DNA of 42,420 nucleotides, taken from contig CAJUFJ010000029.1 in NCBI GenBank assembly GCA_910585815.1, forward strand, positions 1-42,420, written 5' to 3'. Position numbers and translations under genes: made by a program. The notes under the pieces are model-generated. The model did not search any database and had not been told where the DNA came from. It was given only the letters and a program-made list of their open reading frames with translations. Shown here one piece after another: positions 38,761-42,420 of the stretch. The stretch's first letter is position 1; every line of letters begins with the position of its first letter. This stretch comes from an uncultured Oscillospiraceae bacterium (GTDB lineage: Bacteria; Bacillota; Clostridia; Oscillospirales; Oscillospiraceae).

Positions 38761-39702
38761 TCAGTTTTTCTTTTCTGTCAAAGCCTTCGCCCTGGCAATT
38801 ATCGTCTCTGTGTCCATCCCGTGGTCCCGGTAGAGCAGCTCTGGATCGCCGGATTCACCGAACCTGTCCTGAATTCCCACAATTTCCATGGGAACGGGGC
38901 AGCTCTGCACCACCACCTCCGACACCGCGCTGCCCAGGCCGCCGAAGACGGTGTGATCCTCAATGGTCATAATGGCTCCGGTCTCCGCAGCGGCTTTGAG
39001 GACCGCCTCGCGGTCCAGGGGCTTGATGGTGGCCATGTCCAGCACCCGGACGCGGATTCCCTGCTCTTTCAGGGCGGCGGCGGCGTCCACCGCCTTTTTC
39101 AGTAAAATGCCGGATACGATCATGGTCATGTCTGTGCCGTAGTCCACCACGGTGCTGGCCTTGCCCCACTCAAATCTGTAGGTATCCGGGTTGTAGAGGT
39201 CGGCCACCGGATTGCGATGCAGGCGGACATACAGCGGGCCGGTAAAGTCCACAGCGGCGTGGGCCAGGGCCCTGGCAGCCACCGCGTCAGCGGGCTGGAC
39301 CACCGTCATATTGGGAAAGGAGCGCATAATAGCCACATCCTCAATCGCGGCGTGGGTGGCCCCGTCGCCGCCCACCTGCAGGCCGGCATGGGTGCCGATG
39401 ATGGTAACATTCAGGTTGGGGTAGCACACGAAGGTGCGCACCTGCTCACAGGCCCGCATAGAGGCGAACACCGCAAAGGTGGCCAGAAACACCTTGTTGC
39501 CGCAGGCGGCCAGGCCGGCAGAGGCCCCCACCAGATTCTGCTCCGCAATTCCGAAGGAAAATTCCCGCTCCGGGAACAATTTTCCGAATTTTTCCAGGCC
39601 GCAGGTCTTGGTGTCGGCGTTGCACACGACAAAATCGGGGTTGGTTTTGGCAATTTCAATCAACTCCTGCCCAAAGGCCATTCTGGTCGCAATGGTTCCC
39701 AT
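38761..39702 (-). CDS. Transketolase, C-terminal subunit (pair 2)
   Basis: A 313-residue transketolase C-chain with the ThDP-activating Glu in FSFGIAEQNLVGASAGLA, then HAGLQVGGDGATH and a C-terminal GGLGSAVSEVVV ... GIQDRFGESG. It shares domain order with the pair 1 subunit but differs at many positions (AEQN instead of AEAN; HAGLQVGGDGATHAAIED instead of SPGFVTEINGGTHQGYED), suggesting another substrate. Its ATG overlaps the N-subunit stop in a TAATG junction. In one operon with the N-subunit and racemase-family genes. Confidence 0.93.
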   Translation of the reverse strand: MGTIATRMAFGQELIEIAKTNPDFVVCNADTKTCGLEKFGKLFPEREFSFGIAEQNLVGASAGLAACGNKVFLATFAVFASMRACEQVRTFVCYPNLNVTIIGTHAGLQVGGDGATHAAIEDVAIMRSFPNMTVVQPADAVAARALAHAAVDFTGPLYVRLHRNPVADLYNPDTYRFEWGKASTVVDYGTDMTMIVSGILLKKAVDAAAALKEQGIRVRVLDMATIKPLDREAVLKAAAETGAIMTIEDHTVFGGLGSAVSEVVVQSCPVPMEIVGIQDRFGESGDPELLYRDHGMDTETIIARAKALTEKKN

Positions 39703-40547
39703 TATACTACACCGCCTTCCTGAATTTCACCAATTGCCTTCACCAGCTCCTCATCGCTGGGGGCCGCGCCGTGCCACTTGCTCTCATCCTCCATAAAGGA
39801 TACCCCTCTGCCCTTTACCGTGCGCATCAAAATGGCCGTGGGGTGCCGCATGGTTTTGGCGGTATGGAGCGCAGTGAGCAGGTCCTTCATGTTATGGCCG
39901 TTGACCTCCACCGTTTTCCAGCCGAAGGCGCGCCACTTGTCGGCGATGGGCTCCACCGTCATGACCTCGTTGGTCCAGCCGTTGATCTGCACACCATTGC
40001 AGTCCACAACAGCCACCAGGTTTTTCAGGTCGTGGTGGCTGGCGGCCATAGCCGCCTCCCACACCATTCCCTCCTGAATCTCGCCGTCACCCAGCATCAC
40101 ATAGGTCATGTAGCTTTGGCAGTGGAGCTTACCCGACAGTGCCATTCCCACGCCGATGGACAGGCCATTGCCCAGAGAGCCGGCGGTCATATCCACCCCC
40201 GGCACCTTGTTCATGTCAGGATGCCCCTGGAGGATGGAGTGGTACTGGCGCAGTGTGGACAGCAGCGCCGGGTCGAAATAGCCCCTGCGGGCCAGAGCCG
40301 CGTACAGTGCCGGGCATGAGTGCCCCTTGGAGAGGATAAACCGGTCCCGGTCGGGCCAGGCGGGGTTCTGGGGGTCCAGATTCATCACATGGAAGTAGAG
40401 GGCGGTAATCATGTCCACAGCAGACAGGGAACCGCCGGGATGTCCCGCTCCTGCGGCATGGATCATGGCCACAATATCCTGCCGAAGCTGGACTGCCTGT
40501 CCTTCCAGGCGGCTTACATCCTTTTCTGTAAAGTAAAAAGGTGTCAT
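39702..40547 (-). CDS. Transketolase, N-terminal subunit (pair 2)
   Basis: A 281-residue ThDP-binding chain. It has AAGAGHPGGSLSAVDMITALYF, SKGHSCPALYAALA, GVDMTAGSLGNGLSIGVGMA and the ThDP-Mg motif GDGEIQEGMVWEA. The HPGG motif is classical, whereas pair 1 has HVGG. ATG 40547 has AAAGGA 9 bases upstream. First gene of the second LysR-linked operon. Whether it functions in the pentose phosphate pathway or in a specialised catabolic step cannot be told from sequence alone; the divergent LysR favours the latter. Confidence 0.93.
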   Translation of the reverse strand: MTPFYFTEKDVSRLEGQAVQLRQDIVAMIHAAGAGHPGGSLSAVDMITALYFHVMNLDPQNPAWPDRDRFILSKGHSCPALYAALARRGYFDPALLSTLRQYHSILQGHPDMNKVPGVDMTAGSLGNGLSIGVGMALSGKLHCQSYMTYVMLGDGEIQEGMVWEAAMAASHHDLKNLVAVVDCNGVQINGWTNEVMTVEPIADKWRAFGWKTVEVNGHNMKDLLTALHTAKTMRHPTAILMRTVKGRGVSFMEDESKWHGAAPSDEELVKAIGEIQEGGVV

Positions 40548-40583
40548 TATAATCAGTCCTTTCTGCGCATTTTCGCTCCTTTT

Positions 40584-40622
40584 GATAAAAATACCTTATC
40601 TCAGGAGGGGCAAAAAGTCCAA
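40584..40622 (-). promoter_or_regulatory. Promoter of transketolase pair 2 with overlapping LysR-type dyad
   Basis: On the minus strand TTGGAC (40617-40622), an 18-base spacer and TAAGGT (40593-40598). A perfect dyad GATAA-N7-TTATC (40584-40600) overlaps the -10; it contains the T-N11-A core of LysR boxes. It lies about 40 bases upstream of ATG 40547. Confidence 0.5.
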
Positions 40623-40785
40623 TTCGGATTTATGGCAGCTGCTATTAGAAAAACTGATAGAATAGCGCAATTCCCATCCCCGTCCCGGAGAAAATACGGG
40701 ACAGCCCGGAACAGGACGGACAAATTCACACAAAGCCGCGTCTCTTTTTTGTCGAATCTGACAATCTCGTCCGGAGGTGTACCGA

Positions 40786-41715
40786 ATGGAGCTCTACACA
40801 ATACGCTATGTACTGGCGATAGCCGAGCACGAAAGCTTTTCCCTTGCGGCTCAGGCCTGCCATGTGAGTCAGTCCGCACTGTCCCAACAGGTATCCAGGC
40901 TGGAAAAGGAACTTGGCGTCCCCCTGTTCACCCGCAGCTCCCGCGGAGCCTCCCTGACCGAGGCGGGACACGCCTTTGTCCGCCGGGCTCAGGAGATTAT
41001 TCAGCGTTCCGACGCCCTTCAGGCAGAGATGTCCCTGTATGCCGGCCTGCGCCGGGGCACACTGAACCTGGGGATTATTACCAGCCTTCAGTGTATCGAC
41101 TTCGGCGGCCTGCTGTCCGCCTTCTGCGGCAGTTACCCGGATATCTCGGTAAACATTGTTCAGGACGGCACCCATCGTCTGCTGGAATGGCTGGTGGAGC
41201 GAAAAATTGACGCGGCCTTTTTAAACCGTCCCACCCTCGGGATTCCTCCCGGGCTGGAATTTGTCAAGCTGGGAGAGGATGTATATTCCCTGGCCGTCTC
41301 CGTTCTGCACCCTCTGGCAAATCGTGAGCGGGTCAGCTTGAAGGAACTAAGCGGGGATCATTTTATTTTCCACCAGACAGGCCAGGTGGCCGCAGAGCTG
41401 TGCCTGGCCGCCTGCCAGAAGGCGGGGTTTGAGCCGAATATCGTCTGCCGCTCCGCCAACCCCACCACAAGCTTGTATATGGTCCAGGGCGGTTTGGGTG
41501 TGGCTCTGCTCCCCTCTGAGGAATTCAGTGTACGCCCGCTGAGCAGTGTGAAGGAATTGAAGCTGAAGGAACGGATTATCAAAGAGGTGGGTATCGTCTG
41601 GCGCAGGGACCTGGCCTCCCCGCTGGTGGACACTGTGGTACAGTTCGCCAGACAGTGGGTACAGTGTCCACCCTCTAGATGGCGCCCGGAGGGGGCACGG
41701 ATCTTCCGACACTAA
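40786..41715 (+). CDS. LysR-family transcriptional regulator (operon 2)
   Basis: A 309-residue LysR protein: N-terminal HTH MELYTIRYVLAIAEHESFS and VSQSALSQQVSRLEKELGVPLF, linker helix and an effector domain from about 90. The start ATG 40786 has GGAGG 8 bases upstream. It is divergent from transketolase pair 2 and probably controls it. It belongs to a different LysR branch from the one at 37151. The last about 20 residues (CPPSRWRPEGARIFRH) look like an unusual extension close to the start of disturbed sequence. Confidence 0.92.
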   Translation: MELYTIRYVLAIAEHESFSLAAQACHVSQSALSQQVSRLEKELGVPLFTRSSRGASLTEAGHAFVRRAQEIIQRSDALQAEMSLYAGLRRGTLNLGIITSLQCIDFGGLLSAFCGSYPDISVNIVQDGTHRLLEWLVERKIDAAFLNRPTLGIPPGLEFVKLGEDVYSLAVSVLHPLANRERVSLKELSGDHFIFHQTGQVAAELCLAACQKAGFEPNIVCRSANPTTSLYMVQGGLGVALLPSEEFSVRPLSSVKELKLKERIIKEVGIVWRRDLASPLVDTVVQFARQWVQCPPSRWRPEGARIFRH

Positions 41716-42012
41716 AAGTTTTTATTAAAATTGCACTTTTTGTCCGGCCTGTGTACACTAAATCGACCGATATTTCGAATTTACTGTAGATATCCTGCGC
41801 CCGAGGCAAATGGACCTAACCATGAATCTACGACTTGACACTGACACCGCTATTGATGGAACTGCCCGGTACAGTAATAGGAAATCCTTTGAAGCAATCG
41901 CCAGATTTTCCCCCACCGAACGTGCGGCTTTCATAGTATCCAGTGTTCCATCGATAGCATTATTAGCAAACAGATACGGGAAAAACTCTACCAGCCTGAT
42001 TTTCAAGATTTA
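41716..42012. other. Low-coding stretch after the LysR gene
   Basis: About 300 bases with no credible gene start. Plus-strand frames here have no ribosome site and no recognisable family. An open frame without start begins after 41892 and runs into the short ORF at 42013. I see no terminator with a T-run directly after the LysR stop. Confidence 0.35.
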
Positions 42013-42180
42013 ATGGTGGTGGACTTCTCCGATCTGGCCCAGGGCTGCAAGACCAATGGCGAATTTATTGAAAAGATGGGCCACGTTCCAGAAAGTACCC
42101 TGCAATATTTTTGGGTTGCCATCTGCGGCCCGAAGAAAAAGGTCAATAAGCTGACTGGGAGTATGCCGCTGTTGCGTTGA
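42013..42180 (+). pseudogene. Short coding-like fragment, unknown
   Basis: A frame open from 41893 to TGA 42178-42180 has good codon character from about 41950 on (QIREKLYQPDFQDLMVVDF, then SDLAQGCKTNGEFIEKMGH and WVAICGPKKKVNKL). There is no ribosome site before ATG 42013, and the upstream part looks out of frame, so it is probably the 3' remnant of a larger gene. I do not recognise the family. Confidence 0.35.
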
Positions 42181-42292
42181 TTGACTTGATGCCCTCTCAC
42201 TGCAAAATAAAAAGCAATTTTATACAATCAAATTTCTTGTACATTTAGTAATATGATGGGCGACAAGAAATTGTCAGACTTTTTATAATGGC

Positions 42293-42350
42293 AATCAATA
42301 GTAGAAAAGCAATAAAAACAGACAAAAAGCAAGAGAAGAAAAGATAAGAA
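42293..42350. repeat. A-rich sequence sharing words with 29152-29207
   Basis: AATCAATAGTAGAAAA (42293-42308) occurs identically at 29152-29167, and AAAAGATAAGAA (42339-42350) at 29196-29207, in the same order and orientation. The two copies precede the IS-like edge here and the IS3 transposase fragment there, so they may derive from the same element family or its preferred flank. Confidence 0.45.
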
Positions 42351-42365
42351 AGAAAAGGCCTGGAA

Positions 42366-42420
42366 TGAACTGCCCCCCATTTGTTAGACAGTGTGGTATA
42401 CTATCTAACAAGTGGGGGGT
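42366..42420 (+). mobile_element. Probable left end of an insertion sequence (truncated by window end)
   Basis: TGAACTGCCCCCCATTTGTT begins a sequence with a near-perfect inverted repeat: 42373-42388 pairs with 42404-42419 with a single mismatch around a 15-base centre containing TATACT. From memory, such C6-plus-TTGTTAGA ends precede transposase genes of IS3-family elements in Clostridia. No transposase codons fall inside the window, so the call is tentative. Confidence 0.45.

Noticed and set aside
1..42420. tRNA or rRNA genes
   Set aside because: No CCA-ended cloverleaf with TTCGANTC-type T-arm and no ribosomal RNA core sequences were noticed on either strand.

Overview
The window is GC-rich, densely coded bacterial DNA. 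Strong AGGAGG-type ribosome binding sites, Gram-positive style lipoprotein signals (LAGC/LASC lipoboxes), ABC sugar importers encoded without an ATPase, and short hairpin repeats typical of gut Clostridia suggest an Oscillospiraceae-like Firmicute (Flavonifractor/Lawsonibacter/Intestinimonas type). This taxonomic guess is an inference from style and gene content, not a search result. Almost everything concerns uptake and breakdown of carbohydrates and sugar acids.

Layout. (1) 1-8.7 kb: a minus-strand operon for a sugar-binding lipoprotein, two ABC permeases, a small membrane protein, a GH112 beta-galactoside phosphorylase, KduI and a KduD-role SDR. A divergent AraC-type regulator lies upstream. 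(2) 8.7-17.6 kb: a minus-strand alpha-glucan/sucrose locus (binding lipoprotein, two permeases, LacI regulator, MalQ, GH13, GH32). One permease is frameshifted in a G5 run, and the promoter carries a LacI-type operator. (3) 17.6-18.1 kb: a gene-free cluster of hairpin repeats. (4) 18.1-20.2 kb: a GH31 glycosidase with its own promoter and a related LacI-type operator. (5) 20.3-28.5 kb: a sugar-acid locus. A GntR/FCD regulator and a GntP permease lie on the minus strand; an IlvD/Edd-type dehydratase, Zn-alcohol dehydrogenase, SDR, KDPG aldolase and KDG kinase lie on the plus strand. The two facing promoters carry the same ACGTCATA word in their spacers. (6) 28.5-29.5 kb: a decay zone with a broken HPr-like gene and an IS3-family transposase fragment. 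(7) 29.5-38 kb: a minus-strand operon of CoA-acylating aldehyde dehydrogenase, split transketolase (N and C subunits), TRAP transporter (DctP-Q-M), HMG-CoA-lyase-like enzyme and a small membrane protein, with a divergent LysR regulator. (8) 38-41.7 kb: a second split transketolase plus an Asp/Glu-racemase-family protein, again with a divergent LysR. (9) 41.7-42.4 kb: remnants and, at the very edge, what looks like the left end of an insertion sequence.

How the parts fit. KduI and its partner SDR (region 1) yield 2-keto-3-deoxygluconate (KDG). The dehydratase of region 5 should also yield a 2-keto-3-deoxy sugar acid, and KdgK plus Eda in region 5 convert KDG to pyruvate and glyceraldehyde 3-phosphate, so the two loci probably feed one lower pathway. 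Regions 2 and 4 share a LacI-like operator type and look like one alpha-glucoside regulon. Regions 7 and 8 are the least explained. Two LysR-controlled split transketolases next to an acylating aldehyde dehydrogenase of the sulfoacetaldehyde-dehydrogenase-like class, a TRAP importer and an acyl-CoA lyase suggest a catabolic route in which a ketose or ketose derivative is cut to an aldehyde and oxidised to an acyl-CoA. The substrate cannot be read from the sequence.
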